Assembly: GCF_015477605.1 (NCBI RefSeq)
Contig: NZ_JADLQX010000009.1
Span: forward strand, 177,831 to 241,830
Direction: 5' to 3'
Source: Nocardia amamiensis
Lineage (GTDB): Bacteria; Actinomycetota; Actinomycetes; Mycobacteriales; Mycobacteriaceae
DNA length: 64,000 bases
In this document: piece by piece, positions 1 through 15,000 of the stretch
Numbering within the stretch: the stretch's first letter is position 1
Layout of the letters: every line of letters begins with the position of its first letter
Notes under the pieces: model-generated
Seen by the model: only the letters and a program-made list of their open reading frames with translations
Databases searched by the model: none
Told to the model about the DNA's origin: nothing
Program-made: the position numbers and the translations under genes

Positions 1-3000
1 GACCGCGCGGACATCGCGGCCCTCACCGATCCGAACTTCGTGACCCAGCGTGTTCGTCCGGCACGATGGGTCGGCAACGAGTTCGTCCCCGCGTGGATCA
101 AGCCGCAGCCACCTCGCGAGACGTTGGCCGAAGCAGCGGGCACGGCCAAGGCCACGGTCCGTGATGTGGTGAAAGGCTCGGGCACGCAAGATGACATGCG
201 GCTGGTGCGAAGTGCGGCCGAGAAGATCGGGTTCTGGTATCACCCGGACGGGCCGATGGGGACGGTCGACGCGATCACACTGTCGGAGGGCGAATTCTAC
301 GTTCTGCGCCTGATCGCCGACGGCATCGCCGAAGATTCCCTCGCCGCCGTGCTCGGGATCACGCCGGACCAGTCGAACCGGCTGCTCGTCCGACTGGCCG
401 AGCGGGTGGGATTCGAGAGGCCCGTCCGTATGCCTACGGACGCACAATCGAGCGGTTTGCCCGACGGCGCCGTGCCGCCGTCCCCGGAGCAGACCGGTCT
501 GTCACCTCAGCAGGTCCAGAAGCTGCGACTGGTAGTGGCGGACGTGCCGCATATCCCCATCACGGGCACGGTTCCCGCGGACACCGTTCAGGCGTTCCGT
601 TCCGCCCTCGCGGAGCGGCACCCCACCGCACTCAGCGGCAGGGAAAGGGAAGTACTCGCGCTACTCGCCGAGGGCCTGACTTCCGGACAGATCGCGGCCA
701 GGCTGGGGTTGTCCCGCAACACGGTGAACGGGTACATCGCGCGCGCGGAAATCAAGCTGCATACCGACGGCCTGCGTCCCACCATGCAGGCGGCACAACA
801 GCACGGATTCGTCGGAGACGCGGAGGAAACAACCACACCGGGCCGCGAATCGGACCACACAACCGAGTCCGGTCAGCACGAACATTCTTCCGCTCCGCCC
901 GACGTCTCCGCTGTCGACGCCGATGACGGAATCAAGCAGGCGATCGCGGCCCAGTTGTTCACCTTCTTCGGCATCGAGGTACTGGGGCTGGACAAGCGGG
1001 GGATCTCGGTCGAGACGGCGCTGTCGATCCGGAACGCGGTGATCGATGCCTTCGCCGAGGATCCCACCATTCGACCTGCGGCGATTGTCGTCACATCCAT
1101 GTCGGACCGCGCCATCGCCGCGGCGGATTGGATGCTCGGCGAGCCGGAATTCGTCCTGTTCCTCAACGACAATTACTTCAGCAACAGGGAGTCTTTCACC
1201 GCCGCGATGGAGGCGAGCTTCCGGCGCGGTACGAAGACCGCGCCGACCGGTGACCCGGTATACGACCGCCTACGGCACGAGCTGGCACACCTGCGCGACG
1301 CGGCCGAACTGCTGTCGCACCACGCTCCACCGCTCAGCGAATCTCGGTACGCCCACCTTGCCGAGTTGCGAGCCGCGGGCGAACTCCCCGCGGACACCCG
1401 TTTCGATCGACGGCAGGACTACCGGGACATGCTGGCGCCCAAGGTGTTCGGCTATCTCCGCGCCTACTTTGTCCGGTTGCGCGCAAAGGGAGTCCTGCCT
1501 TCGGATACGCGGTTCGATGAATGGCTGAAACTACTCAATAGCGACAGCCGCGAGAAAAAGGAGGAACCCGCGGAGAAACCGGGAGAGCCCAGGGTCGCTT
1601 TTCTCCCCGAGGACGAAGTCGACCCGGATTGGGATTGGTGGGGTGCGGAGGCCGTACTCAATCCGGCGGAGGCGCTGGCCGAGGCGAACAATTCGTTCGG
1701 CCGCAGCGCGCCGGCGGATCCCACGCATCCGGTGTACGCCCTGCGGGGATTGCTCAACGGCCTCACCGTGACGCAGGCGCTGGAAACCGACGGGCCCGCG
1801 AATGCCGTGGCCCGACCGTACCAGCGCGGTTCTGTCCCGGCCGATTCCGGATTCGTCGCAAGCATCGCGCCGAATGGCCTGGTCGCCACGCTGGCACGAA
1901 AGTGGCGCGGGATGAGCGCCGAGGCCCGGGCAACCTACCGGGGACAGTTGGAGGCGGAGCTCACACACGTCACCGCCGACGGCTCGCCCCACTTCGTCCT
2001 CGACGGGCTGACCGAACTGGTCGACCAGCAACAGGCCAGAATGCCACGCGCAGAAAACAATACCGACGACGAACCTCCGTACGTCGCCGACGGCAACCGG
2101 GGTACCGCAAGTTATTCCAGGGCCGATCCCCCAGACCAGGCATCGACAGAGCAATCACCAGCGGCCAGCGAACAGCAATCGGCCAGCGACCGTGAGACGA
2201 CATCCGGCAGCCGCATCGATCCTGTCGCGATCGACCTCGGCGATTCCGACGAGCCGGACACCGTTCTGCAGCGCGCGCGGCAGGGGGATGCGACGGCGTT
2301 CAACGAGTTGCGCGAGCGATACGGCCGGGCCTCACTCCGGGAAGTGCTTGCTCGGCTCGGGGTTCCGGCCTCGCCGACCGGCCGCGACTTGCGGCCGCTC
2401 GTACAGGTGGCACAGGAGCTCAACCGCATGGCATTTCGGATCGCGCAGGCGCACCGATGGCGTGCCGATGCGGGCACGGATCCCAGCGAATGGCTGCACA
2501 GCATCGTGGGAGGTCTGGTAGACGGCTGGTTCGGGCTGAATGCCACGCAGCGCAAACACGTCACCGAGGCGGTGGACGCAATGCGGCGTGGCGCAGCGAT
2601 CAGCTTGGTGCAAAGAGGTGCGCTCAACAGATTGGTCGACGCAGGCGAGCAGGTGATAGCAGTCGCCGAAACGCACGCGACCGACTCGTCACAGCAGACG
2701 GATAGTGGGCTAACCAAGCGTCAGTTCGAGGTGCTCGGGTTGATGGCCGCGGATATGACGAGCCCCGAGATCGCGGAGGAGCTGGGGTTGTCCCCGGGGA
2801 CCGTGAGCATCTACGCGACCCAGGTTCGCCAAAAACTCGGTGCCCGCACCCGGGCGGAAGCGGTGTACATCGCACTGAGCACAGGCATCCTCCCTGGCAG
2901 TCCCCGCGCCGACGGCGAGGCATCCGGTCGCGAAGATCTCCAACTGACCAGTCGCGAAATCCACGTACTCGGGCGGATCGCGAACGGAGACACCAGCGAC

Positions 3001-6000
3001 GACATCGCTCAAGACCTCGAGATCTCTCCGAGAAGCGTGGACCAGTTGGTGGGTCGAGTCGGCCGGAAACTGGGCGCTCGCAACCGTCCTGGAATCCTGG
3101 CTGCCGCCGCAAGAACCGGCGACCTCCCGCTCGCCGACCCTGCCGACGCCGTCCCGGGCACCGGCCGCATATGGCTGGCCGATTACGAAACCAACGTGGT
3201 CACTCGGATCGCGAACGGTGAGACCAGCAAAGACATCGCGCAGGCGCTGGGCCTGTCCTCTCTCACCGTGGACGACTACCTAATGCGTGTTTGCCGCAAG
3301 CTCCGCGTGCACAACCGGGCAGCGATGGTGGCCGTCGCCATCCGCGCCGGACTCCTTCCGCGCACGGACAGGGCTGTGGAAGCGCCCGAGTTGACCACCG
3401 CCGAAATCGACTTGCTCACCCGCATCGCACACGGCGATACGAACGCCGATATCGCGGAGGACCTCGACATGTCCTCGAGCGCTGTGGACAAGGCTCTCGC
3501 CCGTATCCGCGAGAAACTCGGCACCCGCAACCGGCCGCAGACGGTAGCCGTCGCCATCCATGCCGGTATTTTGCCCGGTACCGACACAGTCGGAGAAGCC
3601 CCCGCAACCGGTCCTACCGAGACAGCCTCGTCGCCGCCAGTGTCGAACGCGGAGCTGGAGCCGACACCCCCCGTACCCGACACTGCCCCGCCCGCAACCT
3701 CGGCAGATCTGCGGGATCAGTACGGGCTCGACACCTTCCGGTACGTGCTGTCTCTGCTCGGAGTACCGACGGTGGCAGGCGGTACACGAAGCCCACGGCA
3801 GGCGCGCGCCGTGCAGTTGGCTTTGGAGATCAATGACGAGGTATTCCGATTCTCGGAGATGGACCGGGACGGCGATATCGCCGACCGATTGCTGGAAACC
3901 GCGCGAAAACTAGTGGAGCACAGGTGGTTCCACCCTCTCCGTGCCGAGATTCTTGCAGTGATGCGCACCGATGGCATCGCCGAATCGGATCCTCGGTACC
4001 GTCGGATTGCCGGCCTGAGCGTCACCGAGCTGCGGCGGAACCTCGACCAGGCCGAACACAACCGTCGTTCGAAGTTTCTGGAGGCAGCGGACAGCCTCCG
4101 CCACGGCGGGGGCATCCAATCGTTGACGCGCCTGGAGAAGAACGTTCTGCTGCGAGTCGCGGACGCGCCGCACGGAGCCGACGACTCGACGCTCCCGGAT
4201 GCCCCGGCAGCCACCGGCACCAGACAATCGAATACCGATACGGCAGCCCACGTACCTTCGACGGGTGTCAACCAATCATCTTCCGACACAGGATATCCCG
4301 AGCTTTCCGATCGCGAAATCGCTGTACTCAGCCTCGTGGCGGAGGGCCGCCCCCATCGCGAGATCACAACGCTGCTTTCACTGTCGCGCCGCGAGATCGG
4401 GACCGCCATGCGTTCGATCGCGGCGAAACTGGGCACCAATCAATGGGCGGAAATGTTGGAGGTGGCGCGACGCAGAGGAATTGATCTGAATGTCGGCAGC
4501 CCGGCGAACTCCCAGCGCAACCAGTCCGGGAACGATGCCGCTGCCCGATTCGGCACCGGCACATCCGACGTGCCGCAGATCCACCTCGGCAACATCACCG
4601 ATCAACCACCGCACCCCCCCGCGGACACCGACAGCCGGCACCCATCCACGCCCGGCAACCCAATCGACCCTGTCGCTATCGACCTCGGGGACTCCGAGGA
4701 CCCCAGCGTCCGGGACCTCGAGAAAGAGGAATCACGCGACAGCAGCGCCCATGAACCGATCCATCCGGCAAGCACCCCATCAGGGGCTGGGCTGGGATCG
4801 CCCGGCGCACATGCACATGTGCCCAGAACCGCGATGCGGCAGTTGCTCGAGCGATACGTCGCACAGGGTCGCCGGGATGATGCTATCGCTGTGCTGCGGC
4901 ACGAGTTCGGCGACAAGGTGTTTCGGTGGATTTCAAGAGCCTTTGCCGAACCCCGAGTGGCGCAGGAAATCACAGACGAAGCATTCGCGGCGAGTGTCGA
5001 CCGTCTCGCTCAGATTCCTGACCGGAACGTCGAGGCATGGGTGGTATTCATTGCGCGCAACCTCATGCCCAAACACGCCGAGTTTGCGCAGTTCCGGCAA
5101 CGTATCCAGCAGGTCTTCACTGAAGCCGGAGGCGCGGAAGAACTCCGGCAACCGCTGGCCGAGGCGACGACGTCGGAGCTGCAACGGGCTCTGGAGGCAC
5201 TGAATGCCACGCAGCGCGCGAGGCTCGGCCGCTTCTGGTCCGGCGATGCCGCGCAGTCGCTGCCCCAGGGCAATCGCCAGGCGCAGGACCGCGCGGTGTG
5301 GTCCGCTGTCCAAACATTCGTACTCGCCGTTGCCGCTGAACGTGGGAGGCACTCGACGACCCGGGTTGGCGTGGCGGAGCTGAACGGCTTGCAGGTCCAA
5401 TTGCTCGGACTTGCCGCGTCGGGCCTGTCCAATGAGGAGATCGCGGAGCGTTGGGGGATTTCGACACCCCGCGTCGCCGGACACTTTCTACTGATCGCCC
5501 GTCTCATGAACCTCAACGTTCGCGAATCGGCACTCGATGCAGCACATCACTGGTTCCCCGAGGCCCCCCGCCCGGACTCGGCCACACGCACACCGCACAC
5601 CATGACGGTGGGGGATAAAAAACTCTACCGCGCTCTCACAGAGACCGAGAAGGAATTGTTCCAGATGGCGGTGGCGGGAAATACCGACACCGAAATCGCG
5701 GAGCGCTGGAAGATATCCGAGACGAACGTTGTCGCGCGCTGGCTCCAAATCGCACACAAGCTCGGGATCGAATTCCGCAGCGACCTGTTGGACAGCGCAG
5801 CACAGGCAGGCATCGTACTTGCATCACGGCCTGAAATGACTGAGCGCCATGCGGGCGACACAGCAAATTTCGATATCACGGAACAGCAGATAGAACTGCT
5901 GCACCTACTCGCGAAAGGCTGGGTCAGCAGCGCGATAGACGAGCGCTGGCATGCACCGCCCAGAACAGCCGAGAAACAACTGGCCCAGGTAGCCAAGCGG

Positions 6001-9000
6001 TTCGAAATACCGGGCCGGGGCCCCGCAGTAGTAGCATATGCGTTACGCAGAGGAATTATCGAAGGACCGTACGACGGATCGGCTGCGGCCGAGCTGACGC
6101 CGAGAGATATCGCACTGATCGAGCTTGCGGCAGAAGGTAAGGCCGATCCGGAGATTGCGAAACTCATCGGAAGAACTCCCGCAGCAGTAGGCGAATATTT
6201 CAGGGATATTCGCCACCTACTCGGCGCCAAGACGCGTTCTGAGATGGTGGCTATGGCTATCACCGCAGTCGACACCCGAGCGGAGGAAATCACACCGGGT
6301 CGACGACAGAAAGAGCTACGCAAACTATTTCCGCCCGCAGCATCCGTGCCGCGAATGCTGCCGGACCCCGATGATCCGCGTTATGCGTCGATCGATCAAT
6401 GGCTGAAAGCACTGCGGCGACATTTCAGGATGACGCAAGCAAAGTTCGGCGAGCAGGCCGAAACAGGCACATCGACAATTTCCCGGATGGAGCGGGGCCT
6501 GTCGAAGCCACGAGTCATCGTGCTTCGGAATTTGCGGGACAACCTGGGATTTTCCAACGATGTACTTGTCAAGGCACTGCGACGCTTCTATGCACGCCCG
6601 GGTGCGACTGTGGCCAATCCGGCAATACAGCGCCGGTTCTGGGATCTGATCGCCACGCGGCGAGGATCTCGCGAGGAAGACGAGATCCATGCGGAAATAT
6701 TTGAGGAATACGCGTGGATTGCCCGTGCGGCGGCTGCGGGCTGGGACGAATCGGATGGGAGCCGGGCTGCCAGCGACATATTTATCGCCATTCTGAACTT
6801 CGCCCCGGTGGACGATTTCTCCGATCTCGCATGGGCGACTGCCCGAGGCGCCTGCAAGGACGACTATTTCGAGCACCGATTTCCAGATATGGACGAGACC
6901 ACCCGGAAACTCGTCGTCCGGGTGGAGACTTACCTCCGGACCTTCGACAATCCGGATTCGGTCCCCGACACTGAGATCGCGATATCGCTGAACCTCGAAC
7001 TGTCGAAAGTCTCCGAGGCACGCGCGATTCTCGATCAACGCCTGGCCGCGATTCAGCCGTTTTCCAAGGTCTTTTCAGGCAGGCTACGGCAAGCGCTATC
7101 AGATCTGCCCGATCCCGAACTCGCGGAACACGCAATACGCCTGCGCCTTTACGAAGATCTCCCTGTGACACGGGTGGCGAAACGTTTGGGAATCTCACCT
7201 GAGCAAGTCGAGCATATCCTCGGTGTGGCCGTGCCAAAACTTCAGGCCGCATTCGCTGAACGCGATCCAAACCCACCGGGTGGCGACGTCCGGGAGCGGG
7301 AGAGGCCACGCGGCCCCCGCATCGATCCTGTCGCCATCAACTTCGACGATACCGAACCCACACCGGACACCTCCGAATCGCCCGAATCGGAAACTCCGAA
7401 CAGGGCACCGTCACGTATTCAACTCACCGATATCACCGCTGGTGACACCACCGCGGCCGAACTCGTAGCGCAACAACTCACCACCTTGCTGGACGGCTGG
7501 GCGAACCCCGACTACATCCGCGACATCGCCGATGCTGTCAGCGCATCGGTCCGATGGGGAATCGGCACCATCACGGTCACCGCCGAACTCACCCGCAGTG
7601 AACTGCACGTCCATCTCACCGACATCACCGGCGATCACAGCTACGTCGAAGTCGACTGGCACCTGGACCCGACACCCCGGCCCGTCGAACGCGCCGCCCG
7701 GCCACCCGCCCCCGCCTCTGCGGACGAACTCGATCTCGCCCGCATGCTGGAGATGTTCGGGGACGAGGACGAAGTTCCCCGCTATCAGCCCGAGGTCGGA
7801 CGTACGCGAACCGCCGTCGAACAACGGCTTCCGTGGCTGTCCCGCAACGAGGTCGCGCCGATACTGCGAGCGGTCAGCGAACTGGTCACCAACGCCAAGA
7901 AGCACCTCCACAGCAACGCCGCCGACCACGGTCTCGCACCCGAAGAAGTCCTCGACCTCTCGGTATCGGCCACCGGCGACGTACACATCACCGTCACCAA
8001 CGAGCTCGCACCGGGAACCGCCGCGAAACTGCCGCCCTGGACCGACGACGAGCAAGCGTGGGAGCGCGAAGGCGGCCGCGGAACTCAAATCATGATCGCC
8101 GAAAGCACTGTGGCGGTCCGACGTCTCACCTTCGCCAATGGCAAGAACACCATCGAACAGTCCGTCGAACACTGGCAGACGCCGCCAGACGGCGAAATCG
8201 CCACGGCCCATAGCGAACTCGGATCCAAGAAGCCCGCCGCCACACGATACACGACGACTGGCCGGTTCCTTCGCAACGCCGTCGAAGGACAGGAGGCATC
8301 CGAAGAGCAACCGGCCGAGGCCGGGCCTGTCCCCGACTACATCCGCCACTGCGTAGCCCAATCCGTCCGCATGGCCGAGGCGGACGGCCTCGTCGATGCG
8401 CGCATACCGCACAAGGACGCGACAGCATGGCGCGAACTCGTCGCCGGCCTGGGCACCGGCATCCACAAAATCGCCGTACCCGAGACCTGGGACAATCCCG
8501 ACAACGACCCCCTCGCGCAGTACGTCGACGCGATCCTCGAACCCGACAACGAGATCCACAGCGCCGTTTTCGTCATCGAGGACGATCAGGGCAATGCCCA
8601 CAGCTACTACGTCACGCAGCTGAACGGCCAAGCCATCATCTTCGACACCAACATCGCCCAACCCTCCGCCACCGACCCCGCCCACCCGCACGTCCCCGGC
8701 AAGCACGTCGCCAGGGTCCGCACCCGGGATAAGTGGACACAGTCCTACCCCACCATCAACCGCGCCTTCGTCGCCTACTTCACCACCGACACCGACACCG
8801 ATGGCCTCAAAGGCACCCTCACTCCCCTCGCCCCACCCGACAACGCCAACTTCGAAGGCACCGACAACCCCATCCGAGGCAGGTCCGGCGATACCGAATC
8901 CGCCACGACGGCCGCCGCGACCAACCCACCGTCTTCCACATACCGGGCGCCGACGGACCGGAACGATCACGACCCGGTCCCCCTGCCGACAATCCAGGAA

Positions 9001-12000
9001 CTGGTCGCTGATCAGGGGAAACTGCGGACGTTGCGACAGGAAGTCGGGGCACTGCGACGACAACTCCTCGACCTCAGCAAGGGCCGCGCGGATCTATCGA
9101 CCGCAGCAGCGGTGGACAGGTTGCTGGGGGCACTGCTGCAGCTCGAGCGAGAGGGCAAGCTGAACCCCAGCCAGGCGCGCGCACTCCCGCTGGTCGAGGA
9201 GTACCGGCAGAAGTCCCGTCTCCTCGACGACGCCGAACTAGTCCGCGGCCAACATCGGGAGCACAAGGCGAATGCCGCTCGCCGTGCAGATCAGCCGGAA
9301 GGCACTCGGCCGACGGAACCCCGTGGACCCGACCCCACCGCCATCGACCTCGCCCCCGACGAACCGTCCAACTCACCCTCCGCACAACCCGAACCGCAAC
9401 CGAACCGGCAACCATCGGCGGCCGGTCCCGGGCAGGAGGACGTGGGCGTCCACACAACGCCGGACAAGGCGCGTGCGCGCCTGGCGAACTATTTGGAAGC
9501 CGACCAGCGGGTACTGGACCAATCGGACCTGGTATGGCATGTGATGGAACTGGTCCAACGCGAATGGCGCGGGATGAGCGAGCGGGCTCGCAGCCGAGCG
9601 GCCGGAGGCTTCGTATTGAGCGAGCTTCCTAGATGGATCGGGCAGCGAATAGTTTATGAACGCGACGTGCGCGAAGCGCAGACGCGAACCTTGACAACCG
9701 GAGAGCGAAAGCGGTTGGACGCCAGGCGCACTCACCTGGACAACGAGCTGGTTCGACTGCTGTCGCTGACAGATCCGATAACCCCGTGGGTGGCCCCGGC
9801 GAGCCGGGATCCCTTATCCGAGCTGCGCGATATCGCGGAACACCCGGGACTGGTGTCCAACAATCAGTGGCTCTTCCGGTCGATAGTCCAACTGACCGAG
9901 GACGCCCTGGGCCTTGATTCCGCACGGCGGGGGAACGCCGACCCACTCCTCAATCTGGTCCACGACGTGAACCCGGCGCACGGTTGGGACAACTGCGCGG
10001 AATGCGCGATAGTCGTCGATCTCAGGCTCGACGGCAGAACCGGCCTTGTCGCGGCACCGTCGAGGGGCCGAATCATCACCCGTGACTCCGCTGGACACAT
10101 CCACGTGCCTTTTCTCGAAGCCCACTACTCGACATCGCTGCGAACTGTCCGCAGCCTCGCCGGCTTCGAACGTGAGCTGCTCGATTCCGGTCATCTCGCT
10201 CGCGGCATCGTCGCCTTCATCGACCGCACGGAGTGGGACGACAATCTCAACCCGTTTCGGCATGTTGTGAACGTTGTCAATGACCACGGCCTCATTCGCT
10301 ACCTGGACGGGGGAACGGGCCGCGACGTGACGACCACGATGCGCGAACGCGGCACTCGACTGACGCTGCCCTGGCATCAGCGTGCTCGCGGTGACGAGCC
10401 CTCGATCGAGATGGCTTTCATGCGAACCGACGGGCGATACACAGGATTTCAGCGCGGCGCGCCCGGCATCATGCCGCCAAATTCGCCTGCGAGCCCGGAC
10501 ACCACACTGACAGCCGCTGTCCCGGCCGGGCAGTCGACGCCGGAAAATGGACGGCACCACCCCGTCGCCATCAACCTCGACAACGATCCCGACGCGCCGG
10601 AAACGCCGGACACCACCCCCGCACCCGACGCACTGCAGGTTCACCACGCGGAATCCCGTGACACCGACCAGTTGCGGGCACTTCGCGTTGCGGTCGCTGC
10701 GAGACTGGATGGCACAGCGGACGTTTCGCACGATCCCGTGCTGAATCGCGCACTCGCCCTGATCGATGAGTTGTCGGCCGCGCGGCGCGAGCCGGATGCG
10801 CAGATCCCGGCGGATCGGCTGCGGTTGCTCGAGCAGTTCGCACACCAGGTATCGACGTGGTTGGCATGCGCGGACGAAGCCGCCGAGGCGACCGCCGCCT
10901 ACGAGCGGGGCCTGCAAGAAGGGACCTCGGCCGTCCTGCAGTCCCGGCACGCCGCCGCGGAGGCCCGGCTGGGTGTAGCTCTCGCCGCCGTCGCGGAGGT
11001 CTGGGAGCAAACCCGCCGGACGCACGCCGACACACCCATACTGACCCGGCCCACGGACCACCTCCGGCCCGGGGAGACGGAGCGGCTGCGCGAGGTGGCC
11101 GAAAGGATCTTTGCGGAGATGATGGCTGCGGCGGCAGCGGTCGATGCGGAAAGTACCACCGACCAAGAACAGCTTGCCGAGGCCACGCGGCGCTATGGCG
11201 CGCTGCGGGATATGTCGCAATGGCTGGAGGAGCTGGAGGAACTGCTGGCCTTCGCGGGGCAGTGGGATACAGCACGGATAGGCCGGGAGCGCCTCGCGTT
11301 CCTGATCGATCATTTCCGCGCGATCTCAGAGCTGTTGGCGGCGGCGGAGATTCGCGACAATGCCGCCGCTGCCCTTGTTGGGGCGACCGATCGAGAACGA
11401 CGACTCGCGCAAGCCGCCGAGGACTACGGCATGGCCGACCATGCGGTCCGCAACATCGCGGAGATGCTGGGCGAGCCGCAGAATCACGCGACGGCCACTC
11501 CTCCGGCGGCGCAACCCGGCGCACCCGTCGTCTGGCCCGGTGCGGACGGACAACCCGACTACATCGCACAAACCCAGCCCCGGCAGCACGATCTCACCGA
11601 GCCCGCGGCATCCGATCCCGGCGGGTCAGCGTCGCGCGATCGGGCCGCAGCGGACCGCGCAGCGCAGCCCGGATCGGAACACCCCCGGGGGCACCATGTC
11701 GAGGAACCCCGCGACTCCGATGAAACCGCACCGCGGCGCTATGTCGAAGAGAACCTGACGGTGGAAGATCTGGGTTCCGTTGCGGCAGCGAGCGATCAGG
11801 GTCGGCACGCGATCAACGAGGATGCCTTCGCCCTGATCAGAATGAATGTCGGTGGCGAAGTGGCCACCGCACTCATCGTGAACGACGGTCGCTCCAGGCC
11901 GAAGGGCGGTCACCGCGCCTCTGCGGCCGCCAAAGCAGCCGCTCACGAATTCGTGGTGGCGGCGCTGCGGCAGGCCGACCGAGACGGCCGGATCGATCCA

Positions 12001-15000
12001 GTGGCCGTAGTCGAGGGTGCCGTGGCCGCCGCCCAGGAGGCGGTACTCGCCTTGCCCCCGGAGTCTCCCACAGACAAGCCGCCCGCCACCACGATCGTGG
12101 TCGCGTTGATGGAGTCGGGACGGCTCACCGTCGACTGGGTAGGCGACAGCCGGGCGTACTGGATTCCACTGGACGGCGGCCCTCCGATACAGCTGACCAG
12201 GGACGACTCGAAGGTCCAGGACGTTCTGGATGTCTTAGACGACACCACTCGTGAAGAAGCCGAACACTCGCCGATCGGCGGCCCGGGTCTCACCCACAGC
12301 CTGGGCCGGTCTCTGAACGGGCTGAAGCCGCGCGAGAAGGCCCGAAATGTACGCGGCGAAGGTGTCGTCCTGGTGCTGACGGACGGCGTGTGGGAACCGA
12401 TCAGCCCGGACGACCCCGAACCCATCGCAGACATCGTCCGGCGGTTGCTCGCCCAGACCCCGGGCGATCTCGGCGCCGTCACGCGCGCACTGGTACGGGC
12501 AGGCATCGAAGCGGGCACAGCCGACGACGTAACCGCCGCAGCGGGGTTCCTGTCGGCCGCGAACATCGACACCCCCGCGAATACGGCGACGGACCACGAC
12601 GGGCCCGCGAGCGCACCCCGGAGACCGGACACCGTCGCCATCGATCTCGACGGCCCCGACGAACCTCCGCCCGTCACACCCCAACGGTCGCGCGCCGCTG
12701 GACTGGCGGAGCAATCAGCGCAGGGCACCGCGACGCCCGGCGCCACCCCGTGGGCTCGACCCGCACAGAGCGAGACACCGCCGGGAACCGCAGCGCTCAA
12801 TGTGAGCGTTTCACGGCCCGGTCCTCTCCTGCATCGAGTCCAGGAGGCGGAGCTGGCCCGGTACCTCTACGGTCAGCCCGAGGTCAAGGCTGCGGTGGTG
12901 GCGGTGCTGGACCGACTGGAGACGGTGATCAGGGGCCTGTTCGAGGACGTGCTCGAGGATCTGCCCGCGGCGGTCAGGGACGAGCGGATCCGAGCAGTCT
13001 TCGACGCGTCCGCGAAACCTCGGTGGGGCGGTATGGTGCTGCCGTCGGTGCCGATGGACGAACTGAAGCGCGACGGAAACCTGCGCGAACTGTTGTCGGC
13101 CATGCTCAACGCAATGATCCGCAACGCCGAGCTGGGGGAAGCAAGCGCGGGGCTGACGTTGGACCAGGGCATCGCCCGGTACATGAATCAGACGGAGGCG
13201 TGGCGACGGAGCAAAGCGGGCGAGCTGGGGCTGGACTTCGACGCACTGGAGGCGGTTCGCGCGGCCGTTCTCGAGGACAAGCAGCCCGGAGAACCGGTCA
13301 CCTGGAAAGACCTCGCCTCGGTCAAGTACGTGCGGAGGCACGGCGACGCCGCCGATCGGGCGTTCGCGGAGTACGAGCGACGAAAGCTGGCATTCCCCGA
13401 ACGAAATTCCGACGTGCCACGTCTCACTCCCACTTCCCGGGATGCCGCCGCGCTGGGCATGCCGCTATCGCTGCGCGAATTCGCCGCGCTGCCGGAGCGG
13501 AGAGTGCTGCGGATCAGCAAACTCGAACTCGAGGACGGCGTGGCGATCCCACGTCTCGCGGACGGCCGCGTCGATACCTCCCGGTTGGAAGCCCAGCTGA
13601 GAGAACACGACAACTCTGTCGCCTATGTCGCGCCCACCTACCTGCTCGACCCACGCGGACATCGAATCGTCGATGAGAAAGGTTGCCGCATCGCATCGAT
13701 CCGCGTCTATCACGATGAGGGCACAGTCGGTCCCGAGGAGGCCTTCGCCCTCGACCACTCCGAACGGGTCATCCAGCTCCCGTGGCGACCGGGATACATC
13801 TACGTCGCCCCCGACGAGAACAACGACGACATCCGCAGGCTGGCCGAGCAGGAAATCCCGTCGAACGCCGGCATTTCCGGCACCGCCACCCGGATGCTCG
13901 CCCGCTTCGACTGGCTGCGCCCGCCGGGCGTCTCCCGGCACGATTTCATTGCGGCGTTGATCGCTTTCATGCTTCCCCACCAGCACACGGTGTACGAGAT
14001 CGTGCGGGGCTTGGAGATGGCGGGCGTGCGGTTGGGCGACGACTCGGAGTCGATGTACCGCACGATCATCGAACAGTTCGGCCCCAGGCGGCTGCCCGAC
14101 CGCCCTCCGCATGCCGAGCCTAGTGATAGAAACCGGCAGCCGGCACGGACACCGTGGCACCCATCCGAATCTCCGTCCACTGCTCGGCCCGGTCCGGCCG
14201 CATCGGAGCCTCGAACAGACGGCTCTACACCTTGGAAGGACAGAGCGTCCCTCGCCGAGACCGCGCGGAACACAGGCAGCACTCCGAAAGAGGTCGTGAA
14301 AATAACGCCGTGGGCGGTGCAGAAGCAAGCCACGTCGATCGACGCCAAATTCGGCATCGAGGGGCGCAACGAGCTGGATCCAGCAATCCGAGCCCGCCAC
14401 GCCGGCAGCACTGCCGCGGCCGCCCCGCGCAATCCGGCCGGGCCGACCGAGACCACCGATCAGACACCGCAGACCGACAAATCAGCGCGCCCCGAAACGG
14501 ACGTGTCAGCCCGCACAGGCGCGGGTGCGCGGGCTGGTCGTGGCCGGGATCTGCTTCCTCAGTTGGACTATCGGATGGCAAAGTCCGAGATCGTCGATCC
14601 GCCGAGGAGCGAGGACGATCCGATTGAAGATCCGGCCATGCTGCACATCGCGCGAGCGCAGGGATTCGACTCTCTGCCAATGCATGCCACGCCCGAGGAA
14701 ATCGATGCCCTTGTTGCTGCAGGTGATCACGAGTTGTTCCGCGGCGTCCGCGACCCACGTTATGCCGTAGAGCTCAGGTCGGGTCGATATCTCACGGGTA
14801 TCCCCGGAAGTTCGTCCTTCGGCATCGGAATCTATGCGAGCACCGACAGCGAAATCGCGCTCGGCTATTCCGACGACCGATCCGGCGGTGTCATCCGGAT
14901 GGCGCTGCCGCGGAGTGCACGAACGATCGACTTCTCCCGGCTGCAAGAGGAGATGGATGCGGAAATTTCTGCCCTCGACGAGGAAGAGCAGACGCTGGCC

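Noticed and set aside
7411..9063. Long minus-strand reading frame opposite the GHKL/papain-like part
   Set aside because: Its translation is low-complexity Gly/Val/Asp-rich, the typical reverse-frame shadow of GC-rich coding DNA; the plus-strand domains have clear motifs.
9450..9620. WRGMS as a WXG100 secretion motif
   Set aside because: WRG is not followed by the expected second helix, and the motif lies mid-protein in two helical stretches rather than at an ESX-type N-terminal hairpin.
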